Positions 23,401 through 33,900 of a stretch of 64,000 bases of DNA are shown here, one piece after another. Under the pieces are notes generated by a model that saw only the letters and a program-made list of their open reading frames with translations, did no database searches and had not been told where the DNA came from. Both the position numbers and the translations under genes were made by a program. This DNA comes from Xyrauchen texanus. Lineage: Eukaryota > Chordata > Actinopteri > Cypriniformes > Catostomidae. The stretch covers positions 1,514,566 to 1,578,565 of the forward strand of contig NC_068286.1 of NCBI RefSeq assembly GCF_025860055.1. Direction: 5' to 3'. Position 1 is the first letter of the stretch; each line of letters starts with the position of its first letter.

Positions 23401-25842
23401 CATAAGAGTTTCATTGTTTTACAAAAGTGTACATGTTTAGGCATGTTCATGTCAGTAAGTTGTGTTTGGTTTAAAGTTATTGGTTAAAATACAGCTTTAT
23501 CCCGTGGCCCATGTCAGTTATGGGACCTGTGATTGGCCTGTGCTTATATCAGTCAGGGGAGGAAAGAGGTAACGAGAAGGAGAGAAGAAAAATATGAACG
23601 GGGGTATATTGTCTGCATGATAACAGAGAATACGCTGGTTTATTTGTGTTAAATATAGTCAGAACTGGATTGATCGAGTGTTAAGCTGCATAGTATTCTG
23701 TCGTGAAGTCAACACGATAACATGACGAAGTCAACATGATTCGGAAGAACTCTTAGTCTAACACACGATCGTCATTGCAGTGAACTGCACTATTCATGTT
23801 AGCGGTGAGAAACTTAAACCAAGTTCATCAATTATATCAGCGAATCAAAGGTGATCTAAACGATTTCTGTGTCACGGTCCTTCTGTATAGCTTTCACATC
23901 TGTTTATTCAGATTAATAGTCACAATATGTGCATATATTAGTGTGTATAGTGAATAAATCAGTAAAATGAAACAAAAACAAAAAACAAACAAAAAATAAA
24001 TAAATAGAAAATTTAACTGTTTGCTTTGACCAAAGTGTGGCACTGGCACTCCCTCTGCAGGCATTAGATATATAGCAAATTTTAACAGTTTAGTTATCCA
24101 TTCTGCTCACCCTTCTCATAAAAAGGAATTTGTGATCTTGTGGATTACGTTTTAGTGGCTCCATGCTCCCGATCTCACTTCACCTGCTATCTGTTTACAT
24201 CATTGAAACAGGAGGAGTCTGCCCACACAAAAAGCTAATTACAGTAAAATACAGCGCCCTACAGTACAGGTCAAGTTAATAAATGAAAAAATAAAATGTG
24301 TCCAGAATACATGCACTGCTGTACACTTGGTTTATTGGAGTCTTTCTGTATTTGAACCGTTTCTTGCTACCTGTTGACATTCACATTAGTCTAACAGTCC
24401 TGTGATAACATTAGTCAAGTGTTGTATTATATTGCCGTCCGTCACGGAGTCTTAAAAAAATATTTAAAATGTTTTATAAGATTAACAGTTGTATTGATCT
24501 ATTAAACTTCAAGTGTGCATCAAACATATAGACTAATGTGTTCCCTATCTGTCACTCACTCTACATTTTGTCGATGAGTTGACACTAGGGGTTCACTCTT
24601 GGGAGCCCAGACATCTCTGTTCTTTGAGAAAAGGCCAATGAGAATTGGCGTGTGGAATTTGCATGCCATTCCCCCGGACATATGGGTATAAAAGGAGTGC
24701 TGCTTGCAAAGGCACACTTGGATTTCTTCTTCGAAGCTGAGTGGATATATTCACAGATCTGAATTCCTACTGCTGTTCCATTCATCTCTCTCTCTGAAAA
24801 TCTGTTGGATCTACGGCGTATTACAGCGGTTCTCCCCCTCACACACCTCTGGGCGCTTCGACAGCTGAGCAGTGCTTATATATATAGACCAAACTTTACG
24901 GCATCCCGCAAGTTTTTCTTCTGCACAGTTTATTAAAGAAATTCAAAGTCTGTCAGAAAATACACCAAAGAATCCACTCAATAAAAATATAGTATTTTAA
25001 TTTGTCCAGACATCTCACAAACGCACATGTCCATATGCATTATAACAGGAACATAAATGGACTGTTCCATGTGTTTAATTTGAACACAAGTAATGCTTTA
25101 AATAATGAGATGAATAGAGACACAAGTTCTTAAAGTGTATTACACTGAAAGTAACTTAAATCACACTTAAATATTACATCCTTTTAAAAGCACCACAGCC
25201 AAAAATAATACCCTCACTAGTTTGTTGTTGGAGGACTTGTGGAACATCCTGTCCCGTTTGTATTAAATAATTCTGATCATCTTCAGTCAGTTATTAAAAT
25301 TCTCCAAACTCATGATTTTAGTCCCTTTTTATGGTTATGAGACCAAATTCTTTTCTTACATTTTAGAGTTCGTGTTGCACAAGTGCAAAGATCTTCACTT
25401 TTAGGTTTACAATGAAAAACTCATTAATACTATTAATTTATAAATGACATATATAGTATTTTTGCCATGTGTTAATAAAGCATTTCTTGTCTGAAACTGT
25501 AATAATGACGACATCCCTAAACACCAGCAGTACAGTAGCGGCAGTCATGATAAAGTGAATGTGTGCCCCCTTAAATATCAAATGCCCCTCTCAGTAAATC
25601 ATCCAGGAGCCGACACTGGACCAGCTCTTTAACTAATGATAACATATACAATAATGTACATAAATACATCAGATATGACTTTAAAATGTGTTTGTTTATG
25701 TTTAAATAAACTAAGATTAATAAATGCTGTACAATTTTTGTTCAATGTTAATTCATGTTAAATAATGTTAATAAATGAAAACTTACTGTAAATTGTTATA
25801 AAAAACTCACATGACTTGTTTGTTCTACTTACCTTCAGACAT
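11437..25842 (-). CDS. SAMHD1-like dNTP triphosphohydrolase, copy A
   Basis: HD-domain protein of the SAMHD1 family, whose known members hydrolyse dNTPs to nucleosides plus triphosphate and restrict retroviruses. No SAM domain is visible. Exons (minus): 25842-25833 (MSE, tentative), 22821-22780, 19710-19550, 19335-19220, 16765-16709, 16451-16438, 16104-15958, 15871-15768, 15486-15330, 14420-14329, 14133-14048, 13941-13775, 12144-12061, 11973-11869, 11568-11437. From 19710 onward every junction keeps frame. Key motifs are IFNDPIHGSIELHP, SHNRFEH, CHDLGHGPFSH, an exon-initial HEDAS, DVDKWDYFARDCHHLG and LHRQAYQHK, so the family's metal- and substrate-binding residues are present. The 15486 exon carries a Lys/Gln-rich insert of about 12 residues relative to copy B. 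The protein ends ENNFGL. The two 5' exons do not join to 19710 in frame (MSE gives phase 1; exon 19710 needs phase 0), so the true start is unresolved. A LINE sits in the intron at 19.9-22.2 kb. Confidence 0.85.
12327..12466 (+). mobile_element. Fragment of a DIRS-like terminal repeat
   Basis: Carries ttccccttctgtcactcact, then tgtgtcgatgtagtgacact and gagaaaaggccaatgagaat. It is the same family as the inverted-repeat element at 59.94-60.88 kb. It sits in an intron of SAMHD1-like A. Confidence 0.5.
12905..13192. mobile_element. Long palindromic MITE
   Basis: A nearly perfect foldback. The left end aaggattagggccaagcaat is mirrored by attgcttggccctaatcct at about 13172-13191. Inside, arms containing ctcgagattaaagtcattat and gcgagattaaactcattaaa are inverted at 13110-13160. 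The centre repeats ctcattaa/ttaatgag and tcgag units again. There is no coding capacity. Intronic in SAMHD1-like A. Confidence 0.65.
17797..18321. mobile_element. Possible piggyBac-type MITE (TTAA ends)
   Basis: The right end reads agaccccagaggg followed by TTAA at 18318-18321, which is the form of piggyBac-type ends in fish repeats. A TTAA also stands at about 17797, but the left inverted repeat is poorly preserved, so the element boundaries are tentative. Intronic. Confidence 0.3.
19875..22222 (-). pseudogene. L2-clade LINE, broken ORF2
   Basis: A 5'-truncated non-LTR retrotransposon in an intron of SAMHD1-like A, same orientation as the gene. Parts in order: 22222-21299 (linker and RT fingers, with RVNRWKAAGPDSIPGRVL and NDYRPVALTPIIMKCFERLV), 21191-20853 (palm, LFIDFSSAFNT, GAPQGCVLSPLLFTLL, catalytic box FVDD), 20953-20552 (thumb, TKFLGVHLAENLTWSLNTSS) and 20523-20173 (C-terminal tail). 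The frames are shifted relative to one another, so it is dead. The catalytic box is FVDD rather than FADD. The 3' terminus is an acgacaataaa tail near 19880, as in fish L2 elements. Confidence 0.85.
22223..25830. other. 5' introns of SAMHD1-like A
   Basis: Apart from the 42 bp exon at 22821-22780, which has an excellent polypyrimidine acceptor, and the DIRS-like fragment at 24541-24890, no gene or RNA was recognised. Confidence 0.5.
24541..24890 (+). mobile_element. DIRS-like terminal repeat with TATA motif
   Basis: Begins ttccctatctgtcactcact, continues with gagaaaaggccaatgagaat and contains a gggtataaaaggagtgctgc promoter-like segment near 24690. Same family as the copies at 12.3, 34.3 and 59.9 kb. 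It is probably a solo terminal repeat. Confidence 0.5.
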
Positions 25843-25910
25843 CTTCTCGTTTTGCAAGGATCTGTTGTTGTGTTGTAGTGACTATAATGGAGACGTGTAA
25901 CTGCTTTAAA

Positions 25911-25918
25911 CTTTTATA
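25911..25918 (-). promoter_or_regulatory. TATA box of SAMHD1-like A
   Basis: TATAAAAG on the minus strand, preceded by AGTCTCTGCATC. The B promoter has the same arrangement (AGTCTCTAGATC then TATAAAAG), and both have an ETS-type AGGAAGTG on the plus strand 35-45 bp further upstream. It lies about 70 bp upstream of the ATG at 25842, placing the start site near 25885. Confidence 0.6.
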
Positions 25919-25976
25919 GATGCAGAGACTCAACCCACTAAATTACATCATCAGGAAGTGTCTATATGACAAGTGT

Positions 25977-26006
25977 GTTGTGTGTGTGAGTGTTGTGTGT
26001 GTGTGT

Positions 26007-26037
<31 letters not shown>

Positions 26038-26113
26038 AGTGTTGTGTGTGTGTGTGTGTGAGTGTGTGTGTGTGTGTGTGTGAGTGAGTGTGTGTGTGTG
26101 TGTGTGTGTGTGT
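25977..26113. repeat. (TG)n microsatellite
   Basis: About 135 bp of TG dinucleotides interrupted by GAGTG units, just upstream of the SAMHD1-like A promoter. Confidence 0.95.
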
Positions 26114-26329
26114 CTGTGTTATAGCTCTTGGGTAAACAAATGATCATAATAAAACCACACTGGCATTCTGTCTATTATATTATGAAGGAACACAATTAAA
26201 CCTTTGACTGTTTTTCAATTTTTTTCATAATGTACCTCATGTAGTGTGACAACATGCTGCACTATTGGGGCAAGTTGTCACTTAAAGTCAACATGTTTTC
26301 AATGAACATACAAGTCTGCTTGTGTAGAG

Positions 26330-26330
<1 letters not shown>

Positions 26331-26404
<74 letters not shown>
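26331..26404. repeat. (AC)n microsatellite
   Basis: An uninterrupted run of about 37 AC units. Confidence 0.97.
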
Positions 26405-26406
<2 letters not shown>

Positions 26407-26610
26407 TTCAAATTCTCAGAAGGTCCTTCCATGGAGACATACACACTTGGAGACACGCTCACTTATCCCTTTTCCACCGAATTGGTCCCAGAGCTGGTGT
26501 TCGGGCAGGGAATATGCCATCCTCTCTTAGAACCGGTCCACAGTTCCACTGGTGTGAGAGCTGAACGATGACATCACTGACTGTAGCTGGGTCAGTACAG
26601 TATAAACGTA

Positions 26611-26720
26611 CAGTTGTGGCCAAAAATATTGGCACCTTTGGTAAATACGAGCATAGAAGGCTGTTTTTCTTGGGCAGTAACAGTGAAAATGTTCAATAGC
26701 TTTTTTGTTTTGTTGCTAAT
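26611..26720. mobile_element. Tc1-like terminal repeat fragment
   Basis: TA followed by cagttgtggccaaaaatatt at 26609-26630, a typical start of fish Tc1-like inverted repeats. No transposase is attached. Confidence 0.5.
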
Positions 26721-26744
26721 GCACATTCAACTCACCACAAGCCC

Positions 26745-26870
26745 ATCGATAACGAACCATGTTATAGCGACCACGAGGAGGTTAACACATGTGACTCTAC
26801 CTCCCTAGCAACCGGGACAATTTGGTTGCTTAAGAGACCTGACTGGAGTCACTCCGCACGCCCTGGACTG
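26745..26870. mobile_element. SINE body fragment
   Basis: Shares gaccacgaggaggtta and the ccctagcaacc/ggttgct segment with the SINE at 9.9-10.1 kb. It lacks the tRNA-like head. Confidence 0.5.
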
Positions 26871-26880
26871 CTATTAATTG

Positions 26881-29790
26881 TTGAGCCCTAAAGTAAATTT
26901 ATATTCATTGTTTTATTTTACACACACGAGCACTAAGTGAGCAGATACACAGATCAAACTATTATAAACTTAAAATCGAACAATTCAAAGTGTGTCATAC
27001 ACAATACATGCATAAAACCTGCAAACGATTCAATGCAGTAAACATGATTCATATATAAGACATTTTTAATATATATACAATTCATATTTATTGTTCACAT
27101 CTCTCTTTTATTTGACTAATAATTGTTTAGATCAAATGTTCTTATGACACAGAATATCGTTCTTGATTTTTTGATCTAAAGTGTGAAATGTAAAAGTTTA
27201 ATGGAAATATAAAGACCAGCGGCTCACACGATCTGTGTGTTCATTAAACTAAAGAACTGGTGTCACTGGATTCACATGAACACACTGAATCTTTTATCTG
27301 TTCTTACACAAAACAAAAAACTGGTTCATTTATCCTGTTCAGGAGGATATTTTACTGGGTGTAGATGGTATGATGTTTTGTTCTGATTGTGTATTGAAGT
27401 TATATTTACAATACTAAACTTCATTTCTAAAGTAACAATTGACAATGGAAATATGTATTTAAGATTCACGTGTTGATGCAGGTGATCATTCAATGACCAT
27501 CAATTATGATTATATAACCAGAACAATGTAGATTTTGTGCTTTTGTATGAAGTTCAGTGTTGTTGAGTCGAGATCGATGCTTTATTTACATGATATTTAT
27601 AATAATTCATAAGTCTAATAACAATGTAATAATGTGATGATCTTTCTGCATTAGATGATCATGAGGAAAAGATCCAGTTCAGGACTAACACACAAAACTG
27701 CAAACCTTAAATATTCACCAGAAACCCTTTAAAAATGAAATACATAGTTCATGTTGTGTGAATGCACAAAAGAAGAATGACAAACATTCACTGGTTTATG
27801 TGTATCAGGTCTCATTAAAAACTGATTTGACTTCCTGCAGAACACTGAGAGTTCAGACTTCATTCAGTTGTTCTGAACATTTATTTCAGAAATTAAATGG
27901 GAATAAAAGAGAAGTGTAGAAATAAAATAAGATTTGCATTAAATACACAGTTAATAAATCAGCATTTTTTATTCATTTATTGTGTCATTTGCTGCTTCAT
28001 CGTTGTTTTATCTGAAACTTTTTAAGCCCTTTTTTGTCTCCTTCACTGGTGTTTGCATTTGGATTAAATCATCTACAACACAATTCAATATGAATGTAAA
28101 TGTGTGCATTTGTGAAGCTGCTGTTTGACTTGTTTCAGCTAATCTAACCTTAAAGTCTCTGACAATATCTGGAGAATTCAGTGAAGAAATATTGTCCAGT
28201 CGAACACCGTTACCAATCGTTGAGCCCGACAATAAATTCATTCTTAAAATAAAGATTGAACAATTTATACTGTTAAGTTTTTATGGGACGTTTTAATCCA
28301 AATCAGCAAATACAATTATAGAAATCTGCGTCATGTTTGTCCATCTATTGGTCGATATATTAATAATAAAGTCTTTTTATTTCCACAATGAATATTTGCT
28401 TGTTATCTCATTATTACTGAAGACTTCCTCCATTCTCAACATCTGTACTTTTCTGTATTTGTGATCGGTCTTATTATGGGCCTATATTTGACCAAATCCA
28501 TCTTTCTTGTAAATGTGAGCCTGTATATGCTCGTGATGGAGTGGTATTGGAGCGATGGAAATGCTGATGTCCTGACTTTCAGAGAAAAGAAAAGAAATGC
28601 TCCTCCGTGATGGGCAAGTTTCGATGTTTCTCTTCCGCAACACTCCGGTAACGCGAGTCTCTGATCGGGACGATTGCGATCACAGTCGGTTACGATGTGT
28701 ATCGTGCAGTCTGACATAACGTCAAAGATGAAAATAAGCGACATGTTCCAGCAAATCTCACATATTAAAAGAAGAATTGCATCCTACAGAAATTATTCCT
28801 TGTTATTATTACATTTATTTTAATACATTTTTATGTATATGTTTAAATAAATGTGGGATTGTAATTTCGATTTAGGAAAACGCGCTGTTGCTGTTTAATA
28901 TTATTGTTGTTATTTTCAAATCATTGAAATGTGGGACACTATTATGACGTGGAAAAAGCCTCCGATTTCGGGACAGTCCCGCATTTTGGTTCCCCTTTTT
29001 CCAAATGGTTACCGCTGATGGACTAAACCCTATTCTGTCAGGAAAAGGGCCTGAATACAACGATTATTACTCTTATTCAAGCAACAACAGAATGACATCC
29101 GACATACTGAAGTATCAACAGGATCTATATTGACCGAAAACATATAAAAGTATTTTAATCAAAGGGATGATTGTTACACTTTCTGGGTTTTGCCCATTTT
29201 ATTGATATGTCCTTTCATTTTTTATTTTTAATACATTTGCAAAGATTTCAATCAAACTTCTGTCACATTGTCATTATGGGGTATTGTTTGTAGAATTTTG
29301 ATGAAAATAATGAATTTAATCGAATAAGGAATAAGACTGCAACTTCACAAAATGTGGAAAAAGTGAAGCGCTGTGAAACAACATGCACTCCTCCTTACCT
29401 TGGGTCTCTAATGACCCTACACACATTTGGTTCTTAACCACGATCATTTCTTATTCATTTAATTTTTTACACTGTATATAAAAGAGAGATTGAGGAATCC
29501 TAAAGAGGTGTGGGCACAACTCCAAGTGCATGAGGTATGGGGGTAGAATGTGTTCCTGGGTCACTAAAGACCTGAGGTATGCCTTTAAAGATGTGTTCTC
29601 ACAATTCGATTACAGTAGCTTAAACTTTATTGTCTTTGTGCAGAGTACAATGCAGAGAACGAATAAGCCTAATACTGTAAATACAGTTATGTACTTATGA
29701 AGTTAGTTTTAGTCTATTGGGTTTCAACCCTGTTTCTGGGCACCTCCCTCCAATTTTATTCAGTTTTCCATATTTTTAACAGAATCAAAT
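26881..29790. other. Intergenic region between SAMHD1-like A and B
   Basis: No exon with convincing homology, no tRNA and no rRNA seen. Short open frames near 28.0-28.7 kb have no recognisable domain. Confidence 0.5.
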
Positions 29791-29792
29791 GC

Positions 29793-30372
29793 TGTCACGG
29801 TTCCAGCATTTGTGCCGGCTCATATCATTGTTTGTTTTTCTCTCCCTTGTGTCTCACAGGTGAAGCCGGCACATGTGATCAACGTTTCACAGCCATGAAT
29901 TACTCGCCCGTTTCCACCTGCTTCACTCTGATTGCACTCCCTACTTATTCCTTGAGTGTCCCTCTTTCTTTGCCAGTGTATTGTTCACTTTAACGTTAAC
30001 TGTGCTCTCTTGTGTAGTTGGAGCATGCTCGTGTCTCTGATGGTTGCCTGTCTGTAGAGGTGCGGTTACCTGCCCGCTTGCTGTCGCTCACACTAGTTCA
30101 ATGCCCATTTCATGAAGAGGAGGATCCCTCTGTATTTCCCAGTGTCTTGGGAGAATCGTCTGGGCTTTGCTTTGTACCACACCAGCTTTAACAGACTCTC
30201 TTCAGATTGCTGCAGACTACATCAATGCACACACTCTTCTTACTAACACACTCTTCAATAGCCCTTAGAGGCTCGTTCGATCTGCCATCTACAGCCAGCA
30301 CTGGAAGCGCTTTTCCTTGACTCTCATTTTTTGTAAATAAATCCTTTTGAACTGCCATCTCTGCTTTAGTCT
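29793..30372 (+). mobile_element. Possible degenerate solo LTR
   Basis: Starts tgtcacggttccagcatttg, is pyrimidine-rich, and carries a gtaaataaatcctttt polyadenylation-like segment near 30335 followed by about 35 bp. This is the layout of a fish Gypsy-type LTR. No second copy or internal region is present, and the 3' end is uncertain. Confidence 0.35.
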
Positions 30373-30938
30373 TTTGAGAATGGACGTAATGGTTTGGGAA
30401 TTTGGGCCATTAGATTTACATTTTAGTGTGTTAGCAACTGAGAAAAGCTGCGATTGCAAATTGTATAACAGTACATTGCAAATACAATTTTCTCGAAGTC
30501 AGGAGTCTCAGGACATTCCTGCATAGAATAACAATTTGTTTCTGTTGATTTTTGCTGTATGTATTATTATTATAAGAACACTAAAATGCAAGAATAAAAG
30601 ACTTCATTGGCATATTTATCACAGCAGTGACTACAGCTGAAATCCATCACAGAATAAATACAGTTGCAGTGTAAACTTGCATAACTTCTTTTGTTTTAGT
30701 CCACATGAGATTCAAATGCCCTGCAGCTGAAGAAGTCCTTTGATTGTTCTTCCATGATCTCTTTCATGTCTTCAGCATCTCTGTCAAAATGTTGCTAATC
30801 TGGATCTGGAATGCTCTTACGGGGTTATTGTCTGGAAGATGATTAAAAACTGAATTTGTACACTTCGCTAAATACACTTAAACATACTATATGTAACTGC
30901 ATTTTTCTTTATTTGAAGAGTAGGTGATACCTCAGTTG
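30373..30938. other. 3' flank of SAMHD1-like B
   Basis: Contains an AATAAA on the minus strand at 30913-30908, only 26 bp past the stop. Further on is a short open segment (about 30790-30700, minus) reading DAEDMKEIMEEQSKDFFSCR that could be an alternative or relic 3' exon. No other gene was recognised. Confidence 0.4.
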
Positions 30939-33900
30939 TTAATCCTTGCTTTGGTATGTAGCCTGAGAACATTTTCCCTCTTCAGGCAGAATTCCAAAAT
31001 TGTCTTTGCACCAATTCTCAAAGCACTGCTGAGCTTCTTCTAGTTCCCGTTTCTCTGTACCTCGATAGTACACTCTCACAAGCTTTTCATAAAACTTCAC
31101 CGGCAGGAAACTGGACACCTGTCAGTACAAGAGGTGTCTGACAATATTCCCCGATATGGACTATTTGCATGTTTATATGGACAAGAGGCGTCCTTTTCTA
31201 GAGACATATTAATGTGTACAGTACTTGTAATTAATCATAATTTATTTAATCTGAATTGTTTGCCATGGATACCTGATATTTCCTAATCTTGAAGGCTTTG
31301 GCCGGATCCATCTTGCTGTAGAAATAGACGTTGTCAATGGGATTTTTACCCTTCATGCCATGATCCATATTGACGACCTGGATAAGCAGAGATTTCAAAT
31401 GCTATCGCAACTCAACCAGCAAAGCTAAAATGTTAAGATCAAGCTGGAAACAAATGTTTTAAATAACATACAGCAACCACGAAATCCAGTGTATTTTTAG
31501 ACCATTTCTCCACAGCAGTCATCCAATTATCCTTCAGTGTTTTCTGGAGGATTTGAGAGTCAGAAGTCAGTCTATAATCAGTTTTAGATACAAGTAAAAA
31601 CTGATGATGTGAGGGTGAAAGATAGCTTATTTTTCAAATGTGTCTTTTTGTACAAACTATTGAACATTACTGGTGGGGTTGCCACAATATCACTTTGCTT
31701 TAATAAGAAAGTATCTGCCAAACAACATTTCAATACAACTATAAATGTGTTCATTGATCCATCTGAAAGACAGATATCTGTTTTAATGATACAATGTCAG
31801 AATGTCTCAGTCCAACCTTTGAGATGTCTTTATGTTCAGCTTCTGTCAGTCTGGCTTCTCCAACAATCTTTGGCAGGCGTCTATTGACAATGTCCTCAAG
31901 AATCATTCGAGCATCTTTCAGGTTGTCGTCAGTGGAGTACAAGATCTTCTCAAATAAGTGATCTAATAGAAATATGAGAGTCTAATTAGATTTACATGTA
32001 TTTTCTTTTTAATTAAAACCTGATAAAAGTCCTCTAATGAACCATGATGACCTTGCATTTGTGTTCTCAAGCATTATTAAGAGTTAAATGTAAATATTTC
32101 CGCTGACCTGTGAGTTTAGTGTATTCCACCATGTTTTCTATGGCTGCTGAGATGTGGAGGTGTTCATTGGCTTGTAGAAAAGATTCTTTGATCCTAAAAT
32201 GCAAAGAGGAACCAGCACATGTTAACTTTTAAAGCAGAATTATACACAAATATTTATTTCATGACTTACAGTATAACAGTTTTGTGACAAATGAAAAGTG
32301 CTTCACTATATCTCCAGGAACAGTCTCGTCAGAACAATGACACATCACACATACTGTAAACATAACTCACATGATTTCAATAATGCTGATAGTCTTGTGC
32401 TGGTACGCCTGGCGATGCAAAGTGTATCTAGTGCGAAACATGTCGTAAACATTATCTGCCTCCTGTTAGAGAAAGACAGAACAAACTGAAATGAGGTTTA
32501 ATATTAATGATCTACAGCTAATGTTTAAAAAACTGTAAACCTTCTAAAATCACAAGCACATAAAAACAATCAGTTCATTTATTAATAGCTTCTATCAGTT
32601 CTTCATGATGGTCAGAAATGATAAGATATACTGTATTTTGCATGTTGCCACAGAGAGAAAGGATTTCAGATCTTGAGATATTACTGTAGATGATGAGCGG
32701 TTCAGTTGTTTTGGACGTTTTAGATTTGGATGTGAATAAGAATCGTATTTCATAACATGTTTTTGGTGCTTGGGCAGTCATGCTGAATTCACAGCTCAAC
32801 ATGTTTTTCATTATTTCTGACAAGGGAAATCTGCTGTAATAGATAAAGAACATCCTAGAAACACGTTACGCAACATTTATTTAATAATAATCAAAATAAT
32901 AATCAAAACATCTCAAGTATGATCTGTTTTGACAAAAAATGGTTGAACACAGACCAATGAATTCAATATTTTAGCTAATTCGATTCTGCTTTCAGCTTCC
33001 AATAAGAGTCTAGTACGGCACATTTTAAGAAATGTTTTCATATTTAAATCCATTCCACATAATTCTACAGATTTCAATGAAAATCATGTCTGCAGATTCC
33101 CTCTGAGTCCTGTAATGAGCAAAAAAGATGAAATGTTTCATGTAAAGTACCTTGTCCCTGAAGCAGATAGAATGAGATTTCTTCTCTCCTGTTTCCACTT
33201 CACACACTCGTGCAAATTTCAACAGGCGTTGATGGTCAAAGCTGTTGCCGATGCCAAGGTGATGACAGTCTCTATAAAATAAGGAGATGGAAAAACAACT
33301 GATTTACTCATTTATCTTCAATCCTCGTATTCTGGCAAGTGTCACACAAGTTGTATGTATACAGTCTATAATAATTCATAATTATTATAAAATCTATCAA
33401 ATATCACGATTACCGGGCAAAATAGTCCCATTTGTCAACATCAATGCCGTTCCGTTTATTTGCCACAATCTCATACAAGAAGGATTTATGTTCGGGTCTG
33501 CCTCTCGCTGACCACTGGAAAATAATGTAGAAACAACTTTCAACAACTCATTTTAAACTGCACAATCTGGTGGAAATTGGTTGCAATGGACGGTCCCAGA
33601 ACTGTGTACCTCTCCAGCTGAACTATCCACACCCTGAATTAATTCCTCAATAAAGGGAAGATCCTCATCTGGATTCAATCCATAGTTTTCCATCACCTCT
33701 TTCAGTCCATTCTGATCAACCATGTGCTGAAACATCTGAATCGACGCCATCTCGTGCTTAAAGTAACACACATATGATATGTTCACAGATGCTTTATAGA
33801 TCACACACATTATAAATCATGTACTGTATAACGGGTTATACAGCCATCAATTTAAAGATAATGTATAGACTAAGGAGTTTTGTATCCAAAAGCAAACAGG

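Noticed and set aside
25962..26571. Open frames of Thr-His or Val-Cys repeats
   Set aside because: Translations of TG/AC microsatellites, not genes.
28008..28744. Two minus-strand open frames of 77 and 102 codons between SAMHD1-like A and B
   Set aside because: No recognisable domain, no convincing exon borders and no repeat in other copies.
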